Assembly (NCBI RefSeq): GCF_032842945.2
Contig: NZ_CP146606.1
Span: 1,926,501-1,990,500, forward strand
Length of the DNA: 64,000 nucleotides
Reading direction: 5' to 3'
Origin: Roseovarius sp. W115
GTDB lineage: Bacteria > Pseudomonadota > Alphaproteobacteria > Rhodobacterales > Rhodobacteraceae
Shown here piece by piece: positions 53,121 through 62,417 of the stretch. The translations under genes were made by a program, and so were the position numbers. A model generated the notes under the pieces. The model was not told the DNA's origin, ran no database searches, and saw only the letters and a list, made by a program, of their open reading frames with translations. The first letter of the stretch is position 1. Every line of letters starts with the position of its first letter.

Positions 53121-53153
53121 ACGCGGCACTTTCCTTCGAAGGCTTTGAGAATC

Positions 53154-53167
53154 TTGACTCAGATCAA
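53154..53167. promoter_or_regulatory. FNR box upstream of ccoN
   Basis: TTGAC-tcag-ATCAA is one base from the perfect consensus. It lies 103 bases before the ccoN ATG; class II spacing predicts a transcript start near 53202, with TACATA (53188-53193) as the -10 element. Confidence 0.82.
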
Positions 53168-53262
53168 GGTAGGTCCCCGGCCTTCTGTACATAAGCAGGC
53201 ATGTCTGAAAGTGCCTGCACGTGTGCTCAGCTCGTGCAGAGAAGCGACAAAGGGACAAGAAA

Positions 53263-54867
53263 ATGCTGAACTATATCAAGCTTATAGCGTTGGGGCTCAT
53301 CACCTTTTTCGCGTTGATTGCGGCAAACTACGCCCGCGATCTGGCCTATCTGGTCAACGCTTTGACAATTGCACTCGTGGCGGGCGGATTATTCGTCTGG
53401 GTGCTGCGCAACACCGATGAGCCTGCCGATACGCGGGATTATTCTAATGAATACATGGATGGCGTGATCCGCGCTGGGGTCATCGCAACGGCACTTTGGG
53501 GTGTCGTTGGATTTCTGGCTGGAACATTCATTGCTTTCCAATTGGCCTTTCCGGCGCTCAACTTTGAATGGGCGCAAGGATACATGAACTTTGGACGTCT
53601 CAGACCGCTGCATACCAGTGCGGTGATCTTTGCTTTTGGGGGCAATGCCCTAATTGCGACGTCCTTCTATGTGGTTCAGCGCACTTCGGCGGCCCGTCTC
53701 TGGGGCGGCAATCTTGCCTGGTTCGTGTTCTGGGGCTTTCAGCTTGTGATCGTCCTAGCGGCTGCAGGCTACGTGCTTGGGGCGACACAGGGTAAGGAAT
53801 ACGCAGAACCTGAATGGTATGTCGATTGGTGGCTGACCATTGTCTGGGTGGCCTATCTGGCGGTCTTCGTCGGCACGCTGGTGAAACGCAAGGAGCCGCA
53901 CATCTATGTCGCAAACTGGTTCTATCTAAGCTTCATCATCACGGTCGCCATGCTGCACCTGATCAACAACCTGTCGATCCCGGTCTCTATCTGGGGCTCG
54001 AAGTCGGTTCAGCTTTTCAGTGGTGTGCAGGATGCCATGACACAGTGGTGGTACGGCCACAACGCGGTGGGTTTCTTCCTGACCGCCGGGTTCCTGGCGA
54101 TGATGTACTATTTTGTGCCAAAGCAGGCTGGTCGCCCGGTCTACAGCTACAAACTGTCGATCATCCATTTCTGGGCGCTGATCTTCCTCTATATCTGGGC
54201 GGGTCCGCACCACTTGCACTACACCGCTCTGCCGGACTGGGCCTCGACCCTTGGCATGGTGTTTTCGGTGATCTTGTGGATGCCCAGCTGGGGCGGCATG
54301 ATCAACGGTCTGATGACGCTCTCGGGCGCCTGGGACAAGCTGCGCACTGATCCGGTGATCCGGATGATGGTGATCAGCCTTGGCTTCTATGGCATGTCGA
54401 CTTTTGAAGGACCGATGATGTCGATCCGCGCGGTCAACAGCCTGTCGCACTACACCGACTGGACCATTGGGCACGTACATTCCGGCGCGCTGGGTTGGAA
54501 CGGCATGATCACCTTTGGCTGCCTCTACTTTCTGGTGCCGAAGCTGTGGAACAAGGAACGGCTCTATAGCCTCAGTCTTGTAAGCTGGCACTTCTGGCTC
54601 GCTACGATTGGCATCATCCTCTACGCCGCATCCATGTGGGTGACCGGCATCATGGAGGGCCTGATGTGGCGTGAAGTGGATGCCAACGGCTTCCTGGTGA
54701 ACTCTTTCGCGGACACCGTTTCTGCCAAACTGCCGATGTATGTCGTGCGCGGTCTTGGCGGGGTGATGTTCCTGAGCGGCGCAATCATCATGTGCTACAA
54801 CCTTTTCATGACCGTTCGTCGGAGCCCGGCTGTTGAAGCCGATAACTCCGCGGTCCCGGCCGAATAA
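53263..54867 (+). CDS. ccoN: cbb3-type cytochrome c oxidase subunit I
   Basis: The catalytic heme-copper subunit of the high-affinity terminal oxidase in the inner membrane. It has 534 residues with about twelve helices. The low-spin heme and active-site histidines are visible in [40 protein letters not shown] and [16 protein letters not shown]. The start is MLNYIKLI with GGGA eight bases upstream. It is first in ccoNOQP. Confidence 0.96.
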   Translation: MLNYIKLIALGLITFFALIAANYARDLAYLVNALTIALVAGGLFVWVLRNTDEPADTRDYSNEYMDGVIRAGVIATALWGVVGFLAGTFIAFQLAFPALNFEWAQGYMNFGRLRPLHTSAVIFAFGGNALIATSFYVVQRTSAARLWGGNLAWFVFWGFQLVIVLAAAGYVLGATQGKEYAEPEWYVDWWLTIVWVAYLAVFVGTLVKRKEPHIYVANWFYLSFIITVAMLHLINNLSIPVSIWGSKSVQLFSGVQDAMTQWWYGHNAVGFFLTAGFLAMMYYFVPKQAGRPVYSYKLSIIHFWALIFLYIWAGPHHLHYTALPDWASTLGMVFSVILWMPSWGGMINGLMTLSGAWDKLRTDPVIRMMVISLGFYGMSTFEGPMMSIRAVNSLSHYTDWTIGHVHSGALGWNGMITFGCLYFLVPKLWNKERLYSLSLVSWHFWLATIGIILYAASMWVTGIMEGLMWREVDANGFLVNSFADTVSAKLPMYVVRGLGGVMFLSGAIIMCYNLFMTVRRSPAVEADNSAVPAE

Positions 54868-54882
54868 GAGGAGGGACAGATA

Positions 54883-55611
54883 ATGGGAATTCTCGACAAA
54901 CATACAGTTCTTGAAAAGAACGTAACCCTGTTGGCAATCTTTGCCTTCCTCGTGGTGACCATCGGGGGCATCGTGCAAATCGCACCGCTCTTCTGGCTGG
55001 AAAACACGATCGAAGAGGTTGAGGGCATGCGCCCCTATACACCTCTCGAGTTGGCCGGGCGTGACATCTACATCCGCGAAGGATGTTATGTCTGCCATAG
55101 CCAGATGATCCGCCCAATGCGGGACGAGGTCGAACGCTATGGGCACTACAGCCTCGCGGCAGAAAGCAAGTATGATCACCCGTTCCAATGGGGATCGAAG
55201 CGTACCGGTCCGGATTTGGCGCGCGTGGGCGGGCGGTATTCGGATGCCTGGCATCTGGACCACCTGCGTGATCCGCAATCTGTGGTGCCAGAGTCGGTCA
55301 TGCCAAAATACGGCTACCTCGAAGACCGCCTGATCGATGGTGAATACGTCGGTGATTTGCTGAAGACGCATCGTTTCGTGGGTGTTCCTTACACCGACGA
55401 GATGATCGAAAACGCCCAGGCTGACTTCCTGGTTCAGGCGAACCCTGATGAGGATTTTGACGGGCTTTTGGAGCGCTATGGCGAGACGGTTCAAGTGCGT
55501 AACTTTGATGATGCTCCGGGCATCAGCGAGGCTGATGCGCTGATCGCCTATCTGCAAATGCTGGGCACGTTGGTTGATTTCTCGACCTTCACACCCGTGG
55601 CCAGCCGGTAA
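54883..55611 (+). CDS. ccoO: cbb3 oxidase subunit II, monoheme cytochrome c
   Basis: A membrane-anchored c-type cytochrome that feeds electrons to CcoN. It has 242 residues: one N-terminal transmembrane helix, heme motif [12 protein letters not shown] and the distal Met region [13 protein letters not shown] lies before the ATG. The length is normal. Confidence 0.96.
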   Translation: MGILDKHTVLEKNVTLLAIFAFLVVTIGGIVQIAPLFWLENTIEEVEGMRPYTPLELAGRDIYIREGCYVCHSQMIRPMRDEVERYGHYSLAAESKYDHPFQWGSKRTGPDLARVGGRYSDAWHLDHLRDPQSVVPESVMPKYGYLEDRLIDGEYVGDLLKTHRFVGVPYTDEMIENAQADFLVQANPDEDFDGLLERYGETVQVRNFDDAPGISEADALIAYLQMLGTLVDFSTFTPVASR

Positions 55612-55623
55612 AGGAAAAGACGC

Positions 55624-55818
55624 ATGGAAACCTATACATTTCTTCGCGCCTTTGCAGACAGCTGGATGCTGTTGGCGCTCTTCACCTTCTTTGTCGGCGT
55701 GGTCATCTGGGTCATGCGCCCTGGTGCCACAAACGCCTATGACAGCGTGTCGCGAATTCCATTCCGGCATGAAAATGCACCTGTGTCCGATACCGGACCT
55801 GCTTCTGAGGAGGATTGA
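55624..55818 (+). CDS. ccoQ: cbb3 oxidase subunit CcoQ
   Basis: A 64-residue protein with a single hydrophobic helix (SWMLLALFTFFVGVVIWVM) and a polar tail, the CcoQ/FixQ pattern. It stabilises the complex in relatives. It lies between ccoO and ccoP with short gaps. Confidence 0.92.
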   Translation: METYTFLRAFADSWMLLALFTFFVGVVIWVMRPGATNAYDSVSRIPFRHENAPVSDTGPASEED

Positions 55819-55821
55819 GAC

Positions 55822-56688
55822 ATGGCTCAAAAACCAGAAGATAAACCCGATGTCGGAACCACAGGTCATGAGTGGGACGGTATCGAAGAGCTGAACAATC
55901 CTTTGCCACGCTGGTGGGTCTGGGTGTTCTACATCACCATCATCTGGGGCCTTTGGTACACGGTGGCTTATCCCGCCTGGCCGATGATCTCGGGGGCGAC
56001 TGAGGGCTATATGGGGTGGTCCACGCGTGCAAATGTGGCCGCTGATATCGAAGAGGCTGAAGCGGCCAACGCCGAGATTAACACTAGGCTGGCCAGCGTC
56101 GAACTTACTGAAATCACCAGCGATGCTGAACTTCAGGGTTATGCCCGTTCTGCCGGTGAGGCGGTGTTCAACACCTGGTGCGTGCAGTGTCATGGCCGTG
56201 AAGGTGGTGGATTTGTCGGTTACCCGACTTTGTCAGATGACGACTGGCTCTGGGGTGGTACGATGGAAGACATCCATCTCACCATCAGCCATGGTATCCG
56301 CAACGAGGAAGACCCCGATGCGCGGTATTCGGAAATGCCGGCCTTTGGACGCGATGAGTTATTGGCCGAAGAAGAGATCGTGCAAGTGGTCAACTACGTG
56401 ATGTCCTTGTCCGGTGAGGCGCAGGACCCTGCTCAAGTTGAGGCGGGTGCAGTGGTCTATGCTGACAATTGCGCGGCGTGCCATGGCGAAGCGGCGGAAG
56501 GCGATGTCTTTCAAGGGGCACCGAACCTGAATGACGCGATCTGGCTCTATGGCGGAGACTACGCATCTCTCATGGAAACAGTGAACAACGCACGTTTTGG
56601 CGTCATGCCCAACTGGAACAGTCGCCTTACTGAGGCTGAGATCCGCGCTGTCACAGCCTACGTCCATCAGCTTGGTGGCGGCGAATAA
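55822..56688 (+). CDS. ccoP: cbb3 oxidase subunit III, diheme cytochrome c
   Basis: A 288-residue membrane-anchored diheme cytochrome. Its N-terminal helix (WWVWVFYITIIWGLWYTVAY) is followed by two heme sites, CVQCH and CAACH. It starts 4 bases after ccoQ. A strong terminator follows 44 bases downstream. Confidence 0.96.
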   Translation: MAQKPEDKPDVGTTGHEWDGIEELNNPLPRWWVWVFYITIIWGLWYTVAYPAWPMISGATEGYMGWSTRANVAADIEEAEAANAEINTRLASVELTEITSDAELQGYARSAGEAVFNTWCVQCHGREGGGFVGYPTLSDDDWLWGGTMEDIHLTISHGIRNEEDPDARYSEMPAFGRDELLAEEEIVQVVNYVMSLSGEAQDPAQVEAGAVVYADNCAACHGEAAEGDVFQGAPNLNDAIWLYGGDYASLMETVNNARFGVMPNWNSRLTEAEIRAVTAYVHQLGGGE

Positions 56689-56731
56689 AGTTTAAGAACG
56701 ATCCCCGGGGTCAGATTATCCCGAGGACATA

Positions 56732-56786
56732 GCACCGACCTTTCCCTCCTGTTCGCGCATTTTTGGAAAGGTCGGTGCATTTTTTT
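56732..56786 (+). terminator. Terminator of ccoNOQP
   Basis: GCACCGACCTTTCC and GGAAAGGTCGGTGC form a perfect 14-bp stem with a 19-base loop, followed by a run of seven T. Confidence 0.92.
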
Positions 56787-57129
56787 ATCGGCGACCCCAG
56801 ATCAAAGAACCAGAACGACGCCAGCGCCGCCCGCGCCAAGGCCAGGGATCACCTCTGGACACGGGCGGCTGCACCGGTGGGAGCAAGGGTCGTTTATACA
56901 CGACGGCGGGCCACACGGTGTGCTTCAAGTTCGGCGCCAGCGCGGGTGTCAAACCGTTCTGAGGCTGGCCAATGCGACCGAACACGACCATTGGTCATGG
57001 AATCAGTCCGGGTCGCAGTGCGGAACGTATCTGAAAATATAGATAACATATCGTTTCCTTTTCTTACTGGATCATGTCTTTATTTATGGGGGAATATGCG
57101 CAAATATGCGACTCAGGAAAAAATCATAG
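56787..57129. other. 343-base gap between ccoP terminator and LysR gene
   Basis: No convincing gene. A minus-strand frame of 68 codons (56785-56991) rich in Pro and Arg and a plus-strand frame of 137 codons both lack ribosome sites. The last 100 bases are AT-rich and should hold the LysR promoter. Confidence 0.5.
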
Positions 57130-57148
57130 ATGTAAGTAAAAATTACAT
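57130..57148. promoter_or_regulatory. Palindrome directly before the LysR start codon
   Basis: ATGTAA-gtaaaaa-TTACAT is a perfect 6-bp inverted repeat with a 7-base spacer. It ends at the base before the ATG at 57149. The layout equals that at 37766-37786: a LysR-type site with no space for a ribosome-binding sequence. Confidence 0.55.
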
Positions 57149-58030
57149 ATGGATTGGAAAGACCTACCTCCTCTGACGTCTCTGCGTGCCTTTCATGCGC
57201 TGGCTGAAACCGGCTCGGCTGTTGCGGCTGGAACGATGCTTAATGTCAGCCATGCAGCGGTGAGCCAGCAACTCAAAGCGCTTGAGAGTCATATCGGTGT
57301 TCCACTGGTTGACCGATCAGGACGGTCCTTGACGTTGACGCCAGCAGGAGAAGAACTGGCCGAAGCGTTGAAATCCGGATTTGGAACGATGGCGCGTGCT
57401 GTGGCAGCTTTAACAGGCGCGGATGCAAACAGGCCTGTACATGTATCTACGACGTCGCTTTTTGCGACGACCTGGCTGATGCCGCGGCTTTTAGATTTTC
57501 AGTCTAAACATCCCGAGATTGATCTGATGGTGAACCCCTCTGCCGAGCTCTTCGATCCTGAACCTGGCGGTATCGATGTTGGCTTGCGCTTTGGCTCTGG
57601 CGATTGGCCGGGTTTGGAAGCCGAAATGCTGGTGCCAACGGATATTGCGGTAACGGCCGCTCCATCCTTGGTCGGTGATTGCGTGATCGAATGCCCGGCG
57701 GATTTGCTTCAATTCCCTTGGTTGGAGGAATTGGGCACAAGTGAATCCACAGATTGGTTGCGCAAGCATGGGGTGGTTGAAGGTCGCGCCAAACGGATTA
57801 CTCAAATGCCTGGCAACCTGATGCTGGAAGGTGCTCGTGCCGGGCAGGGTGTGATCAGCACGGCTATGTCCTCGGTTAAAGATGATATAGCGTCAGGACG
57901 CCTGCGCCTGCTCTTTTTGGACCGCGGAGAGACAGGCTATCATATAGTGACCCGCCCCGGCGTTATGCGACCCAATGCCAAAGCGTTTGTCACTTGGCTC
58001 AAACGGCAAAAATTATCGGCATCTGAATGA
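57149..58030 (+). CDS. LysR-family regulator, GcvA-like
   Basis: A 293-residue regulator with HTH (LPPLTSLRAFHALAETGSAV onward, ALESHIGVPLVD) and effector domain (residues 90-285). It sits between ccoP and ccoG, an unusual place, in the same direction. Target genes are unknown; a role in oxidase control is possible but unproven. Confidence 0.85.
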   Translation: MDWKDLPPLTSLRAFHALAETGSAVAAGTMLNVSHAAVSQQLKALESHIGVPLVDRSGRSLTLTPAGEELAEALKSGFGTMARAVAALTGADANRPVHVSTTSLFATTWLMPRLLDFQSKHPEIDLMVNPSAELFDPEPGGIDVGLRFGSGDWPGLEAEMLVPTDIAVTAAPSLVGDCVIECPADLLQFPWLEELGTSESTDWLRKHGVVEGRAKRITQMPGNLMLEGARAGQGVISTAMSSVKDDIASGRLRLLFLDRGETGYHIVTRPGVMRPNAKAFVTWLKRQKLSASE

Positions 58031-58058
58031 CATAACACTCCGTGAGAAGCCGCGTAGT

Positions 58059-58072
58059 TTGACTCAGGTCAA
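58059..58072. promoter_or_regulatory. FNR-like box upstream of ccoG
   Basis: TTGAC-tcag-GTCAA is a symmetrical FNR-type site whose core matches the ccoN box. It lies 64 bases before the ccoG GTG, giving ccoGHIS its own low-oxygen promoter. Confidence 0.72.
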
Positions 58073-58135
58073 GGTGCTTGGTCGTCCGACATGGGATGAA
58101 AACCATGCGAAACAGGAGAAATAGAGGTCATTCAC

Positions 58136-59572
58136 GTGCCCGCTGATTCAGATAATGCCCCACAAAGTCTTTATGCTGCGCAGGAACCTGTGTTCCCCAA
58201 ACGCGTAAGTGGTTGGTTTCGCAACCTGAAATGGGTCATCATGATTGTGACGCTTGGGATTTACTACCTGACACCATGGATTCGCTGGGATCGCGGTCCG
58301 CAGCTTCCGGATCAGGCGGTTCTGGTTGATATGGCGCATCGGCGGTTCTTTTTCTTTTGGATCGAGATCTGGCCGCACGAGTTTTATTTCGTCGCCGGGC
58401 TGTTGGTTATGGCGGGCCTGGGCCTGTTTCTCTTCACATCTGCGATGGGCCGCGTGTGGTGTGGGTATGCTTGCCCTCAGACCGTGTGGACGGATCTGTT
58501 CATTCTGGTGGAGCGTTGGATCGAAGGGGATCGCAACGCGCGGCTGCGCTTGCATCGGCAGAAGAAGTGGGATTTTCGCAAAGTTCGCTTGCGGCTGACG
58601 AAATGGACAGTTTGGTTGATCATTGGTCTGCTGACAGGTGGTGCGTGGGTATTTTACTTCACAGATGCACCAACGCTGTTGCTCGATCTGTTTACGCTCA
58701 ACGCGCATCCGATTGCTTACACAACAATTGCAATCCTGACGGCCACGACCTTTTTCTTTGGCGGCTTCGCTCGCGAACAGATTTGCATCTATGCCTGTCC
58801 CTGGCCGCGTATTCAGGCTGCCATGATGGACGAAGACACGCTGACGGTCGGTTATCGCGAATGGCGTGGCGAGCCGCGCAAGCATTCCGAAGAGGTCAAG
58901 GCCGGCGAGGCACAAGGCGACTGCATTGATTGCATGGCCTGCGTGAATGTCTGCCCCATGGGCATCGACATTCGTGATGGGCAACAAATGGAGTGTATCA
59001 CCTGTGCGCTTTGTATTGATGCATGCGACGACATCATGGCCAAGATCGGCAAGCCGCGTGGTTTGATTGATTACCTGGCTCTGACCGACGAACAGTATGA
59101 GCGGCAGGGCAAGGCGCCGAAGAAAGTGATGAGCCACATCCTGCGTCCACGTACGATCATGTATACGGCTCTATGGTCGATTGTCGGGTTTAGCCTGTTG
59201 TTCGCGCTCTTTATTCGCTCGGATATCGAAATGACCGTGGCACCGGTCCGTAACCCGACCTTTATTACTCTCTCAGATGGTTCGATCCGCAACACCTATG
59301 AGGTGCGCTTGTTGAACAAACATGGCGATGATCGGCCGTTCCGTATAACGGTCACGGGCGATCCGGCAGTACGGGTTCAGCTAGAAGGCACGCCTTATGC
59401 ATCGGTGAACGTGCCTGCCAACAAAACCCATCTGCAGAGGGTTTACCTTATCGCGCCAGCAGGCTCTGGTCCGGCGCAAGCTGAGCGGTCAGATGTACGG
59501 CTTTGGGTCGAAGACATCTCCAACGGTGACCGGGCTTACAAAGACACAATTTTCAACGGGAAGGGCAACTGA
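58136..59572 (+). CDS. ccoG: cbb3 oxidase accessory protein CcoG (RdxB/FixG)
   Basis: A membrane ferredoxin-like protein needed for copper handling and cbb3 maturation. It has 478 residues with several helices and two 4Fe-4S motifs (CIDCMACVNVCPMG and CITCALCIDACDD). The C-terminal domain is periplasmic and immunoglobulin-like. The GTG start has AGAGG eight bases upstream. The stop overlaps ccoH. Confidence 0.93.
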   Translation: MPADSDNAPQSLYAAQEPVFPKRVSGWFRNLKWVIMIVTLGIYYLTPWIRWDRGPQLPDQAVLVDMAHRRFFFFWIEIWPHEFYFVAGLLVMAGLGLFLFTSAMGRVWCGYACPQTVWTDLFILVERWIEGDRNARLRLHRQKKWDFRKVRLRLTKWTVWLIIGLLTGGAWVFYFTDAPTLLLDLFTLNAHPIAYTTIAILTATTFFFGGFAREQICIYACPWPRIQAAMMDEDTLTVGYREWRGEPRKHSEEVKAGEAQGDCIDCMACVNVCPMGIDIRDGQQMECITCALCIDACDDIMAKIGKPRGLIDYLALTDEQYERQGKAPKKVMSHILRPRTIMYTALWSIVGFSLLFALFIRSDIEMTVAPVRNPTFITLSDGSIRNTYEVRLLNKHGDDRPFRITVTGDPAVRVQLEGTPYASVNVPANKTHLQRVYLIAPAGSGPAQAERSDVRLWVEDISNGDRAYKDTIFNGKGN

Positions 59573-60027
59573 TGACCGAGCGCAAGATTACTGGCATGCA
59601 TGTCTTTTTTGGCTTTCTCGGTGCCTTTGGCGTCATTATCGCGGTGAACTTCACTTTGGCTTACTCCGCCGTAAAGACCTTCCCTGGGGTAGAGGTGAAA
59701 AATTCATACATCGCCAGCCAAACCTTTGATGATCGACGCGCGGCTCAGCAAGAGTTGGGCTGGAAGGTTGAAGCCACGCATGCCCAGGGGCAACTGCGCC
59801 TGAGCATTCGCGATGACAATGGCCGCCCTGTAAAGGCTGCCCAGATTCACGCGACTGTAGGCCGCGCCACGCATGTGCGCGAAGACAGTCAGCCGGAGTT
59901 TCGCTTTGACGGGGTGTCATATGTCGCACCGCTGGAGCTATCGGACGGGAACTGGAATGTCCGGATGCGCGCGTTGTCGGCGGATGGCACCGAGTTTCAA
60001 CAACGTGTTGTCCTGATCAAGGAGTAA
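59572..60027 (+). CDS. ccoH: FixH/CcoH family protein
   Basis: A 151-residue protein with one N-terminal helix (GMHVFFGFLGAFGVIIAVNF) and a periplasmic beta domain. It supports cbb3 assembly in relatives. Its ATG overlaps the ccoG stop. Confidence 0.9.
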   Translation: MTERKITGMHVFFGFLGAFGVIIAVNFTLAYSAVKTFPGVEVKNSYIASQTFDDRRAAQQELGWKVEATHAQGQLRLSIRDDNGRPVKAAQIHATVGRATHVREDSQPEFRFDGVSYVAPLELSDGNWNVRMRALSADGTEFQQRVVLIKE

Positions 60028-60034
60028 GGGAGCA

Positions 60035-62227
60035 GTGACCGCCACACTGAAGCAACCTGTCTCTGCCTGTCCGGCTTGCTCGGTTGTTCCGGCGGCGGAG
60101 GCATTGGCGGAGACAAAGCCTGTATCAGGTGATATCGCGCTCTCATTGCCTACAATCCATTGCGCCGCCTGCATTTCCAAGATTGAACGCGGCCTGTCGG
60201 CTCATCCCGGCGTGCGTGCTGCACGTGTGAACCTGACACTCAAACGCGCCACTATTGAGGCTGAGCCGGAAGTGACGGCTGCCATGTTGTGCAATGTCGT
60301 TGAAGGGCTGGGATATGAGGCGCATGAGCTTGATCCAAGTGCCTTGAACGCAACCAGCACAGATCGTGCCGGGCGCGAGCTTTTGATGCGGCTTGCTGTG
60401 GCTGGCTTTGCGATGATGAATGTCATGCTGTTGTCGGTCTCGGTCTGGTCCGGCGCAGAAGCCGCCACACGCGACATGTTCCACTGGATTTCTGCTGCGA
60501 TTGCACTGCCCGCGATTGCTTTCTCGGGCCAGCCGTTCTTTCGCAATGCGTGGACTGCGCTGCGGCAGGGGCGGCTTAACATGGATGTGCCGATTTCTTT
60601 AGCCATTGGGTTGGCGGTAGTAACGTCGCTTTGGGAGACGTCTCTGTCCGGGTATCACGCCTATTTTGACGCGGCCATTGCACTGACCTTTTTTCTGCTG
60701 ATCGGGCGGTACTTGGATCATCGCACGCGAGCCATTGCACGATCTGCCGCTGAAGAACTGACCGCGCTGGAAGTGCCGCGCGCGTGGCGTGTTGTGGATG
60801 GCACGGAGGAAGAGGTGCCCATTTCCGAAATTTCCGTTGGCGATCTGGTGCGGGTTCGCCCCGGTGGGCGTGTGCCGGTGGATGGCGATATTGTTGAGGG
60901 GCAATCTGAGATTGATCGTTCTCTTCTGACCGGCGAGACCCTTCCGGTTTTTGCGCAAGAAGGGCTTGCGGTCTCGGCAGGTGAAGTCAACCTGACCGGT
61001 CCTTTGACCATCCGGGCGACTGCCGTTGGTCGAGATACGTCACTTCACCGCATGGCCGATCTTGTGGCCATCGCTGAATCTGGCCGCTCACGTTACACAT
61101 CCTTGGCCGATAGTGCGGCCAAGCTCTATGCTCCCGGCGTGCATATATTGTCGGCCTTGGCCTTTGTAGGCTGGTATCTCTACACATTTGACATGCGCAC
61201 AGCGCTTAATATCGCGGCAGCGGTTTTGATCATCACATGCCCTTGCGCGCTTGGATTGGCTGTTCCTGCCGTCACCACTGCAGCATCAGGGCGGCTGTTC
61301 CGCAAAGGTATGCTGATTAAGCATGAAACCGCGCTGGAGCGGCTGGCCCAAGTGGACACTGTGGTTTTCGACAAGACAGGAACACTGACAGAAGGTTTGC
61401 CCCAACTGACAAATCTGGAGCAGTTGCCGCGCCCGGATGTGGAACTGGCCATGGCATTGGCGGCGCAATCGAGCCACCCATTGGCCAAGGCGATTTACCG
61501 TGCCGCTTTGGATGCGGGGTTTGCAGCCGCATCGATCAGTGAAGCACGTGAAGTTCCGGGATTTGGCGTTGAAGCTGTGTTTGAAGGCCAGCCGGTGCGT
61601 CTTGGTCGCGCCAAATGGCTCGGCGCCGAACCATTGGCCGAAACCGCGACCTATCTGCAAATCGGTGAGGAAACGCCGCTGGCGTTCCGTTTCGAGGATG
61701 CGTTAAGGGCAGGGGCGGAAGACGCGGTGCGCGCGCTTCGCGAACGTGGCAAGACGGTGTGCTTGATGTCGGGTGACACCACCCCTGCGGTCGAAGCTCT
61801 GGCGCGGCGACTTGGTATTGAAAACTGGATGTCAGAGGCATTACCGGAACACAAGGCGCGGCGCATTCAGGATATGACTCAAGATGGCGCGCATGTTTTG
61901 ATGGTGGGTGATGGGCTCAACGACACCGCGGCCCTGGCAGCGGCGCATGTGTCCATCTCTCCGGCCACTGCACTTGATGCGGCGCGTGTTGCCAGTGACA
62001 TCGTGCTTTTGGGCAATGATTTGTCGCCGGTGTCTGATGCCTGCACCACCGCGAAATCGGCCACCAAACGCATTCGCGAGAACTTCCGAATTGCGACGCT
62101 TTACAACATCATCGCTGTGCCGCTGGCGGTTGCCGGTCTGGCCACACCGCTGATCGCAGCCTTGGCGATGTCGGCAAGTTCGATTACCGTTTCGCTCAAT
62201 TCGCTGCGCGTGAAAGGTCGTGGATGA
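60035..62227 (+). CDS. ccoI: Copper-translocating P-type ATPase CcoI/FixI
   Basis: An inner-membrane P1B ATPase that moves copper for the cbb3 active site. It has 730 residues: an N-terminal metal domain (IHCAACISKIE), the membrane CPC motif (TCPCALGLA), the phosphorylation site DKTGTLTEG, and the hinge GDGLNDTAAL. It uses a GTG start. The stop overlaps ccoS. Confidence 0.94.
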   Translation: MTATLKQPVSACPACSVVPAAEALAETKPVSGDIALSLPTIHCAACISKIERGLSAHPGVRAARVNLTLKRATIEAEPEVTAAMLCNVVEGLGYEAHELDPSALNATSTDRAGRELLMRLAVAGFAMMNVMLLSVSVWSGAEAATRDMFHWISAAIALPAIAFSGQPFFRNAWTALRQGRLNMDVPISLAIGLAVVTSLWETSLSGYHAYFDAAIALTFFLLIGRYLDHRTRAIARSAAEELTALEVPRAWRVVDGTEEEVPISEISVGDLVRVRPGGRVPVDGDIVEGQSEIDRSLLTGETLPVFAQEGLAVSAGEVNLTGPLTIRATAVGRDTSLHRMADLVAIAESGRSRYTSLADSAAKLYAPGVHILSALAFVGWYLYTFDMRTALNIAAAVLIITCPCALGLAVPAVTTAASGRLFRKGMLIKHETALERLAQVDTVVFDKTGTLTEGLPQLTNLEQLPRPDVELAMALAAQSSHPLAKAIYRAALDAGFAAASISEAREVPGFGVEAVFEGQPVRLGRAKWLGAEPLAETATYLQIGEETPLAFRFEDALRAGAEDAVRALRERGKTVCLMSGDTTPAVEALARRLGIENWMSEALPEHKARRIQDMTQDGAHVLMVGDGLNDTAALAAAHVSISPATALDAARVASDIVLLGNDLSPVSDACTTAKSATKRIRENFRIATLYNIIAVPLAVAGLATPLIAALAMSASSITVSLNSLRVKGRG

Positions 62228-62382
62228 ACATTCTGACCTACCTTATCCCGATCTCGCTCATTCTGGGCGGGCTGGGGCTTGGGTTTTTCATATGGACGGT
62301 GAAGACCAACCAGTATGACGACCCGGATGGCGATGCGCAGCGGATTCTGAGCGACGAATATGATGACAGGCCCAAGCCATAA
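62224..62382 (+). CDS. ccoS: cbb3 maturation protein CcoS
   Basis: A 52-residue protein: one hydrophobic helix (TYLIPISLILGGLGLGFFIW) then an acidic tail with YDDPDGDAQRIL, the CcoS pattern. Its ATG overlaps the ccoI stop (ATGA), completing ccoGHIS. Confidence 0.93.
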   Translation: MNILTYLIPISLILGGLGLGFFIWTVKTNQYDDPDGDAQRILSDEYDDRPKP

Positions 62383-62417
62383 GGCGAGCCGATCATGTGT
62401 TTCTGCCAGATCTAAAG

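Noticed and set aside
53926..56193. 755-codon minus-strand frame opposite ccoN, ccoO and ccoP
   Set aside because: It is antisense to three well-supported genes; its His- and Arg-rich translation has no domain and follows from GC-rich codon bias on the other strand.
56763..57176. 137-codon plus frame and 68-codon minus frame after ccoP
   Set aside because: No ribosome sites and low-complexity Arg/Pro composition; the plus frame begins inside the terminator.
58148..59137. 329-codon minus-strand frame opposite ccoG
   Set aside because: Antisense shadow of a clear iron-sulfur protein gene, no recognisable domain.
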